From: Gemmatimonadales bacterium | GTDB lineage: Bacteria > Gemmatimonadota > Gemmatimonadetes > Gemmatimonadales > GWC2-71-9 | Direction: 5' to 3' | DNA: 14,622 nucleotides | NCBI GenBank assembly: GCA_013812695.1 | Contig: JACCSZ010000347.1 | Span: 1 to 14,622 of the forward strand | Program-made: the position numbers and the translations under genes | The notes under the pieces: generated by a model | Database searches by the model: none | Seen by the model: only the letters and a program-made list of their open reading frames with translations | Told to the model about the DNA's origin: nothing | Shown: positions 1 through 9,335 of the stretch, one piece after another | Numbering within the stretch: the stretch's first letter is position 1 | Layout of the letters: the number at the start of each line of letters is the position of its first letter

Positions 1-333
1 CTTCGGGGCAGGCGTGTCGGCCGCTCGCGCGGGCACCGATGGCGCCGCCCCGGGTGCCGGCGTTGGCGCGGCCGGCGTCGCGACCGCCCCCGCCTCGGTT
101 TCGATCGTGGCGACGATCGTCTGCACCGCGACGGTCTGGCCCTCGGTAACCAGGATCTCCGCCAGGACCCCCGCCGCCGGAGCGGGGATCTCGGCGTCGA
201 CCTTGTCCGTGCTGATCTCGAAGATCGGTTCGTCGCGCTTCACCGCGTCGCCCACTTTCTTCATCCAGCGCGACAGCGTGCCTTCGGCGATCGACTCCCC
301 CATCTGCGGCATGATCACGTCAATCTTGGCCAT
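1..333 (-). CDS. 2-oxo acid dehydrogenase E2 (dihydrolipoamide acyltransferase), N-terminal lipoyl domain, partial
   Basis: Partial gene: it starts at ATG 333 and runs off the left edge, so only 111 codons are visible. Residues 1-80 form a biotinyl/lipoyl domain starting MAKIDVIMPQMGES. The lipoate-accepting lysine is K44 in EISTDKVDAEIPAP. From about residue 80 it enters an Ala/Pro-rich linker, the usual flexible arm before the E3-binding and catalytic domains, which are not seen. In the family, E2 carries the acyl group made by E1 on lipoyl-lysine and transfers it to CoA in the cytoplasm. The start is set by a GGAG Shine-Dalgarno 9-10 bases upstream. It lies 13 bp after the E1 beta stop, clearly in one operon. 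The acyl substrate (pyruvate or branched-chain) cannot be read from this part. Confidence 0.93.
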   Translation of the reverse strand, partial: MAKIDVIMPQMGESIAEGTLSRWMKKVGDAVKRDEPIFEISTDKVDAEIPAPAAGVLAEILVTEGQTVAVQTIVATIETEAGAVATPAAPTPAPGAAPSVPARAADTPAPK

Positions 334-346
334 GGTCGGTCTCCGG

Positions 347-1324
347 TCAGTACGCCGCGAGCCAGCGCGCCGCCCGGACGATGTCCGGAGTCTGCGGGAG
401 GACGAAGTCCTCGAGCTGGGGGGCATAGGGCAGCGGCACGTCGTGCGCGGCGACGCGCCGCACCGGCGCGTCGAGCCATTCAAAGGCGAGCTCGTTGATG
501 CGGGCCGTGATCTCGCCCGCGATGCCGCCGGTCGCGGTGTCCTCGTGGACGATCAGTACACGGCTGGTCTTCTTGACGGTCGCGACGATCGCCTCGTCGT
601 CCATCGGCAGGAGCGAGCGCAGGTCGAGCACCTCGACCGACAGGCCGTCTTCCCGCTCCAACTGCTCAGCCGCCTCGAGCGACTTCCACACCGTCGCCGC
701 GTAGGTGATGATGCTGAGATCCTTCCCCTCGCGAGCCAGCCGCGCCTTGCCGATCGGCACCACGTGATCGCCCTCGGGCAGCTCTTCCTTGATCCGGCGG
801 TAGAGATATTTGTGCTCGAAGAACAGCACGCAATCGTCGTCGCGGACGGCGCTCTTGATCATCCCCTTCGCGTCGCTGGCGGTGCTCGGGTAGACGATCT
901 TGAGCCCGGGCGTGTGCAGGAAGGCCGCCTCGGGGTTCTGGGAGTGGAACGGGCCGCCGCGGACGTAGCCGCCGCTCGGGCCCCGGACCACCATGGGGCA
1001 CGGCAGAAAGGCCCGGTAGCGCGCCGTCGCCACGTAATTGGTGAGGATGCTGTAGGCGCACGAGAGGAAGTCGATGAACTGCATCTCGCAGACGGGCCGC
1101 ATTCCCATGTGGGCCGCGCCCGCCGCGGCGCCGACGAACCCGGTCTCGCTGATCGGCGTGTCGATGACGCGGTCGGCCCCGAAGCGCTCGAGGAGGCCGT
1201 CCGTCACCTTGAACGCGCCGCCGTAGGCGCCGATGTCCTCGCCCATGCAGAACACGCTCGGGTCGCGCTCCATCTCCTCGTACAGCCCCTGGCGGATCGC
1301 CTCCAGGTAGGTGACCTCAGCCAT
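347..1324 (-). CDS. 2-oxo acid dehydrogenase E1 subunit beta (branched-chain type likely)
   Basis: 325 residues, the normal length for a transketolase-type E1 beta. Together with E1 alpha it carries out thiamine diphosphate (ThDP)-dependent oxidative decarboxylation of a 2-oxo acid. Visible family motifs are GEDIGAYGGAFKVTDGL (28-44), DTPISE with the cofactor-activating E60, FHSQNPEAAF (126-135), FFEHKYLYRR and a late HEDTATGG. The FFExKxLYR and HSQxPEAxFxHxPGLK patterns resemble branched-chain oxo acid dehydrogenase more than pyruvate dehydrogenase, but substrate is an inference. The ATG at 1324 (MAEVTYLEAI) is preferred over an upstream start at 1378, because the extra 18 residues are not family-like and would overlap E1 alpha further. 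It overlaps the E1 alpha stop by 8 nt, indicating translational coupling. E2 follows 13 bp later. Confidence 0.95.
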   Translation of the reverse strand: MAEVTYLEAIRQGLYEEMERDPSVFCMGEDIGAYGGAFKVTDGLLERFGADRVIDTPISETGFVGAAAGAAHMGMRPVCEMQFIDFLSCAYSILTNYVATARYRAFLPCPMVVRGPSGGYVRGGPFHSQNPEAAFLHTPGLKIVYPSTASDAKGMIKSAVRDDDCVLFFEHKYLYRRIKEELPEGDHVVPIGKARLAREGKDLSIITYAATVWKSLEAAEQLEREDGLSVEVLDLRSLLPMDDEAIVATVKKTSRVLIVHEDTATGGIAGEITARINELAFEWLDAPVRRVAAHDVPLPYAPQLEDFVLPQTPDIVRAARWLAAY

Positions 1325-2420
1325 CGTGGGTGCCCCAGCTCGCCGGGCGTTCGTGGCGGTCCACCGCGCTCTGCACACCCTCCCGGTACCACAGCGCCGG
1401 GGCCGCGGGCGGGTCGGCGTAGACCCCGGTCAGGCAGTCGCGCGGCTCGGGCGGAGCCGACCGCTCGGCGATGTCCGTGGCCTCGTCGATCTCGGCCAGC
1501 ACGCGGGTGTCGATCGCCTGGAGCTCGGCGGTCGCGATGCCATCGGACCCGGTGAGCCGCTGCACGTAGCGGTCCAGCGGATCGTTCTCGCGTGCCCAGC
1601 GATCGATCTCCCCGGCCACGACGTACGACTGATTGTCGTGCTCGGCATGGCCCTTCCGCCGGTATGTCAGCAACTCGACCAACGTCACGCCCTCGCCCCG
1701 GCGCGCGCGCGCCACGGCGTCGCGTGTCACCTGGTAGGCGGCGACGACGTCGTTGCCGTCGGCGCGCACGCCCGGGATGCCGTACCCGGCCGCCTTGTCC
1801 GCCAGCCGCTCGGCCGCGCATTGCTTGGCGATCGGCGTGGAGTAGGCGTAGCGATTGTTCTCCACGACCACGACGAGCGGACAGCGCTGCACCGCGGCGA
1901 AATTGATGCCCTCGTGAAAGGCGCCGGTGCTGGTGGCGCCGTCCCCCACGTAGACCAGGCCGACCCGCGGCTCCTGCCGCAGCTTGAACGACAGGGTGAC
2001 GCCGGCCATCACCGGCACCATGTCGCCCAGGTGGGAGATCTGGCCCACGAAGTTCCGGTCCACCACGTCGCCGAAGTGGATGTTGAGCTCGCGGCCGCGC
2101 GTGGGGGAATCGCCCTTGGCCATGTACTGCTTGAGCACCTCGAGCGGCGTGGCGCCTTTGACCAGCATGGAGCCGAGGTTTCGGATCAGCGGGGAGAGCA
2201 CGTCCTCGCGGCGGAGCGCGTAGGCGGAGCCGACGGCGCAGGCTTCCTGGCCCAGCGAGCGGAACAGGCCGCCGACGACCTTGGTCTGACGATACAGGTT
2301 GACCAGCCGCTCCTCGAGTGAGCGGGTCAGGCGCATCCAATAGTAGAGGTCGAGGAGTTGGTCGCGCGACAGGCCGGGGCGGGCAGCGGGGTCGGAGGCG
2401 AGAGCGCTGGTTACGGCCAT
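1317..2420 (-). CDS. 2-oxo acid dehydrogenase E1 subunit alpha
   Basis: 367 residues, typical for E1 alpha. This subunit binds ThDP and Mg and decarboxylates the 2-oxo acid before reductive acylation of E2 lipoate. The ThDP motif runs from G159-D160-G161 (YVGDGATSTGAFHEG) to N188-N189 (VVVVENNRYAYS), with the expected spacing. The N-terminal part has the usual LYYWMRLTRSLEERL helix and RSLGQEA. The later phosphoregion-like loop reads YRRKGHAEHDNQSY, where pyruvate enzymes have HGHSMSDP, so I cannot fix the substrate. ATG 2420 (MAVTSALASD) is chosen. An in-frame start at 2489 would add 23 unlikely residues, run through the probable promoter and overlap the amidase gene. It is the first gene of the E1 alpha-E1 beta-E2 operon and overlaps E1 beta by 8 nt. 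Confidence 0.95.
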   Translation of the reverse strand: MAVTSALASDPAARPGLSRDQLLDLYYWMRLTRSLEERLVNLYRQTKVVGGLFRSLGQEACAVGSAYALRREDVLSPLIRNLGSMLVKGATPLEVLKQYMAKGDSPTRGRELNIHFGDVVDRNFVGQISHLGDMVPVMAGVTLSFKLRQEPRVGLVYVGDGATSTGAFHEGINFAAVQRCPLVVVVENNRYAYSTPIAKQCAAERLADKAAGYGIPGVRADGNDVVAAYQVTRDAVARARRGEGVTLVELLTYRRKGHAEHDNQSYVVAGEIDRWARENDPLDRYVQRLTGSDGIATAELQAIDTRVLAEIDEATDIAERSAPPEPRDCLTGVYADPPAAPALWYREGVQSAVDRHERPASWGTHDG

Positions 2421-2425
2421 GCAGG

Positions 2426-2460
2426 TCCCGGTTGGAGAAGGCGTGATCCGGGTTGGAAAA
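2426..2460. repeat. Imperfect 14-bp direct repeat pair, 21 bp apart, at the E1 alpha promoter
   Basis: TCCCGGTTGGAGAA (2426-2439) and TCCGGGTTGGAAAA (2447-2460) agree at 12 of 14 positions. They start 21 bp apart, about two helical turns. One copy overlaps the proposed -10 box and the other lies between it and the start codon. The layout would suit a dimeric regulator that binds same-face repeats, but no regulator gene is nearby and a chance match is possible. Confidence 0.4.
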
Positions 2461-2485
2461 TCCACGAGTGCGGGGGGAGAGTCAA
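2457..2485 (-). promoter_or_regulatory. Candidate sigma-70-type promoter of the E1 alpha-E1 beta-E2 operon
   Basis: On the minus strand TTGACT (2485-2480, five of six consensus bases) and GATTTT (2462-2457, three of six) are separated by 17 bp. Transcription would begin about 30 nt before the E1 alpha ATG. The -35 box overlaps the amidase stop codon. The -10 box is weak, so this is a pattern match only. Confidence 0.38.
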
Positions 2486-4140
2486 GCAAGCGTCGGGAGG
2501 AATCGCGGTGGCTTCCGGTGCATGGTTATCTGCTCGAATGCATATGCGATCCTGAGCAGCGTCGGCTCGCTCCAGGCACGGCCGAAGAACGAGATGTTGA
2601 CCGGCAACCCCCAGGCATAGCCCATCGGCACGCTGACGCTCGGGTAGCCCGCGACCGCCGCTGGCGTCGAGCTGGAGCCCGTGAAATGGTCGCCGTTGAC
2701 CAGGTCGGTAGGCCACGCCGGATTCCCGGTCGGCGCGACGATGGCGTCGAGCGTGTGCCTGTCCATGACCGCATCGATGCCCGAGCCACGGGAAAGCCGC
2801 CGGCAGGTCTCCAGCGCCTTTCGGTACGCCGGCGTCGTGAGCGGCCCCTTGGCCTGGGCCTCGAGAAAGAGCTCCTGGCCGAAGTACGGCATCTCGCGGT
2901 CGCGATGCCGCTCATTGAACGCGATGACATCCGCGAGGCTGCGGACCCGCACGCCGGGGCCGAGCGTGCCAAGGTAGGCAGCGAGGCCGGCCTTGAGCTC
3001 GAAGAGCAGCACCTCGAGCTCGGCGTCGTCATACGTCCCCGCGTTCGGGATATCCGCCGGGTCCACCACCACCGCCCCTTCGCGACGCAGCACGCCGAGC
3101 GCCGCCTCCGCAAGGTGGTCGGTCGCGCCATTGTAACCGAAGAACTTCTCGCGGGCCACGCCGATCCGGGCCCCGCGCAGCCCGCCCTTGTCGAGAAATT
3201 TCGTGTAGTCGGTCTCGACGTGCCCGGCCGCGGCGGCGGTGGCGCCGTCCCTCGGATCGGCGCCCGCGAGCGCCGATAGCAGCGCCGCTGCGTCCGCCAC
3301 CGTCCGGCAGAGCGGTCCAGCCGTATCCTGAGTGTGCGAGATCGGAATGATGCCGGCGCGGCTCACGAGGCCGACGGTCGGCTTGATCCCCACCACGCCA
3401 TTGGCCGACGCCGGGCAGACGATCGACCCGTCGGTCTCGGTCCCCACCGCCACGGCACCGAAATTGGCCGACACCGCGGCCGCCGATCCCGAACTCGAGC
3501 CGCACGGGTTCCGGTCCAGCACGAACGGGTTCCGGCATTGGCCGCCCCGGGCACTCCACCCGCTCGACGACCTGCTGGAGCGGATGTTGGCCCATTCGCT
3601 CATGTTCGCCTTGGCCAAGAGCACAGCGCCCGCGCGACGGAGGCGTGCGGCGACGTGGGCGTCACGCGTCGGGATCGACCCTTGGAGCGCGAGCGAGCCC
3701 GCAGTGGTCGTCATCCGGTCGGCGGTATCGATGTTGTCTTTGAGGATGACCGGGATCCCGTGCAGCGGCCCGCGCGTGCCTTTGGCACCCCGCTCGCGAT
3801 CCAGCTTCTCAGCAACGGCGAGCGCGTCGGGATTGAGCTCGATCAGCGAATGCAGCGTGGGGCCGGTGCGGTCCATCGCCGCGATCCGTTCGAGGTAGAG
3901 CTCGGTGATGCGGCGCGCCGTGTACCGGCCGGCGGACATCCCGGCCTGCAGTTCGACGATCGTGGCCTCCTCCAGGACGAACGGCCCGGAGGCAGCCCAC
4001 GCCCTGGCGGCTGACGGCCCGGCGTCCGACGGCGCTGCCGCGCCCACATGAAGCCGCGCGTTGCCCGCCATGGCGGCGCCGACCACGGCGGCGTGCCCCA
4101 GAAAGGCTCGGCGGTCGAGGCCCTCGCGGTGCTCGGGCAT
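2482..4140 (-). CDS. Tat-exported amidase-signature hydrolase, peptide amidase-like
   Basis: 552 residues. The N-terminus carries a twin-arginine signal (LDRRAFLGHAAVVGAAMAG, residues 8-26), so the folded enzyme is probably exported. The rest is an amidase-signature domain with its Ser-cisSer-Lys triad: K134 in GIPVILKDNIDT, cis-Ser S215 in CGSSSGSAAA and nucleophile S239 in VGTETDGSIVCPAS. The 24-residue spacing between the serines matches the family. The stretch GTETDGSIVCPAS to IIPISHTQDTAGP is very like the peptide amidases that remove C-terminal amides, so that activity is the best guess; other amide substrates are possible. ATG 4140 is chosen over 4179 because AGGAG lies 7-8 bases upstream and the Tat motif then sits near the N-terminus. 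It stops 61 bp before the E1 alpha start; no functional link is evident. Confidence 0.92.
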   Translation of the reverse strand: MPEHREGLDRRAFLGHAAVVGAAMAGNARLHVGAAAPSDAGPSAARAWAASGPFVLEEATIVELQAGMSAGRYTARRITELYLERIAAMDRTGPTLHSLIELNPDALAVAEKLDRERGAKGTRGPLHGIPVILKDNIDTADRMTTTAGSLALQGSIPTRDAHVAARLRRAGAVLLAKANMSEWANIRSSRSSSGWSARGGQCRNPFVLDRNPCGSSSGSAAAVSANFGAVAVGTETDGSIVCPASANGVVGIKPTVGLVSRAGIIPISHTQDTAGPLCRTVADAAALLSALAGADPRDGATAAAAGHVETDYTKFLDKGGLRGARIGVAREKFFGYNGATDHLAEAALGVLRREGAVVVDPADIPNAGTYDDAELEVLLFELKAGLAAYLGTLGPGVRVRSLADVIAFNERHRDREMPYFGQELFLEAQAKGPLTTPAYRKALETCRRLSRGSGIDAVMDRHTLDAIVAPTGNPAWPTDLVNGDHFTGSSSTPAAVAGYPSVSVPMGYAWGLPVNISFFGRAWSEPTLLRIAYAFEQITMHRKPPRFLPTLA

Positions 4141-4320
4141 GGGCTTCTCCTGGCAGCGGTGCGGTTGGGTGGATGCCACAACAATAGCAAACGCGTCACG
4201 CTCACACGTGGCGAAGGGGACATGCCCGAGGCACGCCCCCCTCCTTTATACGTGGGTGTGAAGCGATGACCCGGGGCGCAGCGACCCGTACCCGGGCCGC
4301 CCGCGCAGCGCTGCCGGCCT
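4141..4320. other. Intergenic region between hppA and the amidase gene
   Basis: 180 bp with no credible gene. The half next to the hppA stop (about 4270-4320) is very GC-rich, with small self-complementary blocks (GCAGCGCTGC, CCCGGG) but no T-tract, so I do not call an intrinsic terminator. The half next to the amidase gene is less GC-rich and holds its likely promoter and Shine-Dalgarno. Confidence 0.6.
4181..4189 (-). promoter_or_regulatory. Candidate extended -10 promoter element for the amidase gene
   Basis: The minus strand reads TGCTATTGT, an extended -10 (TGn followed by TATTGT, four of six). It would start transcription about 34 nt before the amidase ATG. No convincing -35 box is present. 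An alternative is TATAAA at 4250-4245, which is closer to consensus but also lacks a -35 and would give a leader of about 98 nt. Confidence 0.27.
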
Positions 4321-6864
<2,544 letters not shown>

Positions 6865-6904
6865 CGGGTAGAGCCTCCTGAGGAATGCGGACATGCGCGC
6901 AGGA

Positions 6905-7195
6905 TCAGTACGCGCCGATCGGACGGTGTGTCGGGTCTGCCATCGTGTGCACGAGGGTCAGGAAGCGCTTGGCCAGTTTGTCGGCCTCGCTCTCCCCGAC
7001 CTGGTTGGTCTCCACGGTCACCAGCGTGTAATGCCCGCCGTCGGCCTGGACGGTCACACCGATCTGGCCGACGCCGCCGGCGAACCGGCGCCGCCGCGAC
7101 TGCTCCTCGACCGGCGCAAGCCGGGCGCCGAAGAAGGTCGTGGCGCGCGCCAGGACCTCGTCCGGCGTTCCGTGGGTCCGGTGGAAATACTTCAT
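6905..7195 (-). CDS. Conserved-looking 96-residue protein of unknown function, coupled to ino1
   Basis: I do not recognise this protein. It is 96 residues from MKYFHRTHGT to RPIGAY, soluble, without signal peptide, membrane segment or cysteine. Predicted elements by eye are a helix at 11-24, a basic stretch EEQSRRRRF (30-38), two beta-like segments (40-50 and 55-63) around an ADGGHY turn, and an amphipathic helix ESEADKLAKRFLTLVHTM (68-85). The alternation suggests a small alpha/beta domain. Its ATG shares one base with the ino1 stop (TGATG) and lacks a clear Shine-Dalgarno, so translation probably depends on termination of ino1. The hppA gene starts 40 bp downstream. The coupling and a reading frame free of stop codons support a real gene acting with the inositol-lipid enzymes or the pyrophosphatase. 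A longer frame starting at 7510 is antisense-like in composition and is rejected. Confidence 0.78.
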   Translation of the reverse strand: MKYFHRTHGTPDEVLARATTFFGARLAPVEEQSRRRRFAGGVGQIGVTVQADGGHYTLVTVETNQVGESEADKLAKRFLTLVHTMADPTHRPIGAY

Positions 7196-8523
7196 CAGTC
7201 GTTCTGGTAGTACTCGATGCCCAGGTGGGTGATCTGCTCTTCGCCCATCAGGTAGCGGAGGGTGTTCTTGAGCTTGGTCTGCTGGATGAACAGGTCGTGC
7301 TCGGGATACAGCCCGGGCCCCACCTGGGGGCTCTTGAAGTAGAAGGAGAGCCATTCCTGGATACCGCTCAGTCCCGCGCGTTGCGACAGGTCGAAGAACA
7401 GCGCCAGATCGAGCACCAGCGGGGCGGCCAGGATCGAGTCGCGGCAGAGAAAATCGACTTTGATCTGCATCGGGTAGCCGAGCCACCCGAAGATGTCGAT
7501 GTTGTCCCACCCTTCCTTGTTGTCCCCGCGCGGCGGATAGTAGTTGATCCGCACCTTGTGATACATCTGGCCGTAGAGCTCGGGGTAGAGCTGCGGCTGC
7601 AGGATGTATTCGAGCACGCCGAGCTTGGACTCCTCTTTCGTCTTGAAGCTCTCGGGATCGTCGAGGACCTCGCCGTCACGGTTGCCGAGGATGTTGGTCG
7701 AGTACCACCCCGCGACGCCCAGCATCCGGGCCTTGAACATGGGCGCCAGGACCGTCTTCACCAGGGTCTGCCCGGTCTTGAAATCCTTGCCACCGATGGC
7801 GACGCCCTTCGACTTGGCCAGGGCTTCCATGGCTGGGAAGTCACAGGTCAGGTTCGGGGCGCCGTTGACGAACGGCACGCCCTCCTGGATGGCGGCGTAG
7901 GCGTACAACATCGATGGTGCCACGGTCGGGTCGTTCGCGTCCATCGCCTTCTCGAACGCCTCGAGCGTCCAGTGGGCCGGGCCGGGGCTGATGAAGATCT
8001 CCGTCGACGCGCACCAGACCATGACGAGCCGGTCGCAGCCGTGCCTGGCCTTGAAGTCGCGGATGTCCTGCCGGAGCGACTCCGCCAGGTCGCGCCTGGT
8101 CTTGCCCGTCTTGACGTTCTTGCCCTCGAGCCGCTTGACGTAGGTCTGCTCGAACACCGCCGGCATGGGCTCGAGGGCCCTCAGAAAATCGGCGATCGGC
8201 TCGACATGCTCGTGACGGTCGAGAACGCCCGCGTGACGCGCGGCGGCGTAGCCGTTGTCGGGCACCGGATCCCAGGCGCCGAACACCAGATCGTCCAGGC
8301 CCGCCAGCGGCACGAACTCCCGGATCAGCGGGGCCCGGCCCTCGGTCCGCTTGCCCAGCCGGATCGTCCCCTGCTGGGTGAGCGACCCGAATGGCTTGGC
8401 CAGCCCGCGTCGGATGTTCTCGACCCCCGCGATGAACGTGGTCGACACCGCGCCCAGGCCGACGCAGAGCACTCCGAGCTTCCCCTGAGCCGGGGCGATC
8501 CGCCGAGCGGTCTGTTGAGCCAC
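7195..8523 (-). CDS. ino1: Inositol-3-phosphate synthase
   Basis: 442 residues. It converts glucose 6-phosphate to 1L-myo-inositol 3-phosphate with bound NAD, in the cytoplasm; this is the first step of inositol synthesis. Visible features are an N-terminal nucleotide-binding strand and loop (LGVLCVGLGAVSTTF, 16-30), VNGAPNLT (219-226), the catalytic-core signature IGGKDFKTGQT (243-253), GWYSTNILGNRDG and CRDSILAAPLVLDLALF, each matching the conserved blocks of eukaryotic and bacterial enzymes. The length is between actinobacterial (about 360) and eukaryotic (about 510) forms, like Bacteroidetes-type enzymes. The start is GTG 8523, with AAAGGA about 10 bases upstream and only 3 bp after the stop of the phosphatidyltransferase gene. 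The adjacent gene order implies that the product is a lipid headgroup. Confidence 0.96.
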   Translation of the reverse strand: MAQQTARRIAPAQGKLGVLCVGLGAVSTTFIAGVENIRRGLAKPFGSLTQQGTIRLGKRTEGRAPLIREFVPLAGLDDLVFGAWDPVPDNGYAAARHAGVLDRHEHVEPIADFLRALEPMPAVFEQTYVKRLEGKNVKTGKTRRDLAESLRQDIRDFKARHGCDRLVMVWCASTEIFISPGPAHWTLEAFEKAMDANDPTVAPSMLYAYAAIQEGVPFVNGAPNLTCDFPAMEALAKSKGVAIGGKDFKTGQTLVKTVLAPMFKARMLGVAGWYSTNILGNRDGEVLDDPESFKTKEESKLGVLEYILQPQLYPELYGQMYHKVRINYYPPRGDNKEGWDNIDIFGWLGYPMQIKVDFLCRDSILAAPLVLDLALFFDLSQRAGLSGIQEWLSFYFKSPQVGPGLYPEHDLFIQQTKLKNTLRYLMGEEQITHLGIEYYQND

Positions 8524-8526
8524 GTG

Positions 8527-9228
8527 CTAGCGTCCTTTCGCGAGGGTATCCAGCGGGACCGCGGCGTCACGGGTTCGGGACACCCCCTTCGGGGCATCCG
8601 CCGCCGCGCCGGCCGGCGTATCGGCATGCCGGTAGACATAAACGAACCGCTGCACCACGGTGACGGCCGACGCGACCGCCAGCAGCGCCACGATGGCTTC
8701 GAGCAGCAGCGCGTGCGCCCCCGCCCCCACAACCAGCGAGCACACCCCCACCAGCAGGATCCGCTCGGCGCGCTGCGCGATGCCCACCCGGCAGTCGAGC
8801 CCGAGCCCCTCGGCCCGCGCGCGAGTGTACGAGACCAGCAGCGAGCTCAAGATGGCGACCATGCAGGCGATCGCCGCCGGCACCCGGTAGGCCACGTCGG
8901 GGGCGGTCAGGAAAAAGGCGCCGATCCCGATGAAGGTGGCGCCATCCCCGACCCGGTCCAGCGTGGAGTCGTAGAAGGCCCCGAACTTGGTGACCATCGC
9001 GCCGCCGCGTGCCACCTGCCCGTCGAGCGTGTCGGCAACGCCGCTCAGCAGGAGCAGCGCTCCGCCGAGGCGAATGTGGCCCATCCCGAACGCGACGGCG
9101 GATACGAGCACGAGGCCGGTGCCGATGGTCGTGACGGTGTTCGGCCGCACGCCCGATCGGATCAGCCGCGCCACCAGCGGCTCGACCGCCGCGTAGAACG
9201 GCTTTTCCAGCGCACCCAGCAGCTTCAC
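8527..9228 (-). CDS. CDP-alcohol phosphatidyltransferase, probable phosphatidylinositol-phosphate synthase
   Basis: 233 residues, an integral membrane enzyme with several hydrophobic segments (about 31-63, 95-120, 123-135, 153-190). The full CDP-alcohol phosphotransferase signature is present: D66-TL-D69-G-QV-AR, eight residues, then G-AFY-D87-STL-D91. The family transfers a phosphatidyl group from CDP-diacylglycerol to an alcohol, releasing CMP. The gene directly before an inositol-3-phosphate synthase, 3 bp apart, makes inositol phosphate the most likely acceptor, giving phosphatidylinositol phosphate as in Actinobacteria and Bacteroides. This is context inference: phosphatidylglycerophosphate synthases share the motif. 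The start is GTG 9228 with GAGGAT about 10 bases upstream. It is the first gene of the run that ends with hppA. The C-terminal 30 residues are hydrophilic and Ala-rich. Confidence 0.92.
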   Translation of the reverse strand: MKLLGALEKPFYAAVEPLVARLIRSGVRPNTVTTIGTGLVLVSAVAFGMGHIRLGGALLLLSGVADTLDGQVARGGAMVTKFGAFYDSTLDRVGDGATFIGIGAFFLTAPDVAYRVPAAIACMVAILSSLLVSYTRARAEGLGLDCRVGIAQRAERILLVGVCSLVVGAGAHALLLEAIVALLAVASAVTVVQRFVYVYRHADTPAGAAADAPKGVSRTRDAAVPLDTLAKGR

Positions 9229-9295
9229 CGTCGTCCGTATCCTCGGCAGAAGGGCGAGCGAATGCGGCCCCCGAGCCGGGGCGTCGCAGGCGCAA

Positions 9296-9324
9296 AGGAT
9301 AACGGCGAGAACCGGTTAGGGCAA
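9296..9324 (-). promoter_or_regulatory. Candidate sigma-70-type promoter of the inositol-lipid/hppA gene run
   Basis: On the minus strand TTGCCC (9324-9319) and TATCCT (9301-9296) are 17 bp apart, each four of six consensus bases. Initiation would be near 9289, about 60 nt before the GTG start at 9228. It lies in the only sizeable gap (107 bp) upstream of these genes. A small GC hairpin (CCCCG-GCT-CGGGG, about 9268-9281) falls in the predicted leader. Confidence 0.4.
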
Positions 9325-9335
9325 TCTGTCGAGCG

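Noticed and set aside
14..1555. 513-residue plus-strand frame over E2 and E1 beta
   Set aside because: It is opposite to clearly identified dehydrogenase genes and has shadow-type composition.
4261..4320. GC-rich self-complementary stretch after hppA as a rho-independent terminator
   Set aside because: There are only short arms (GCAGCGCTGC, CCCGGG) with no T-tract following on the transcribed strand.
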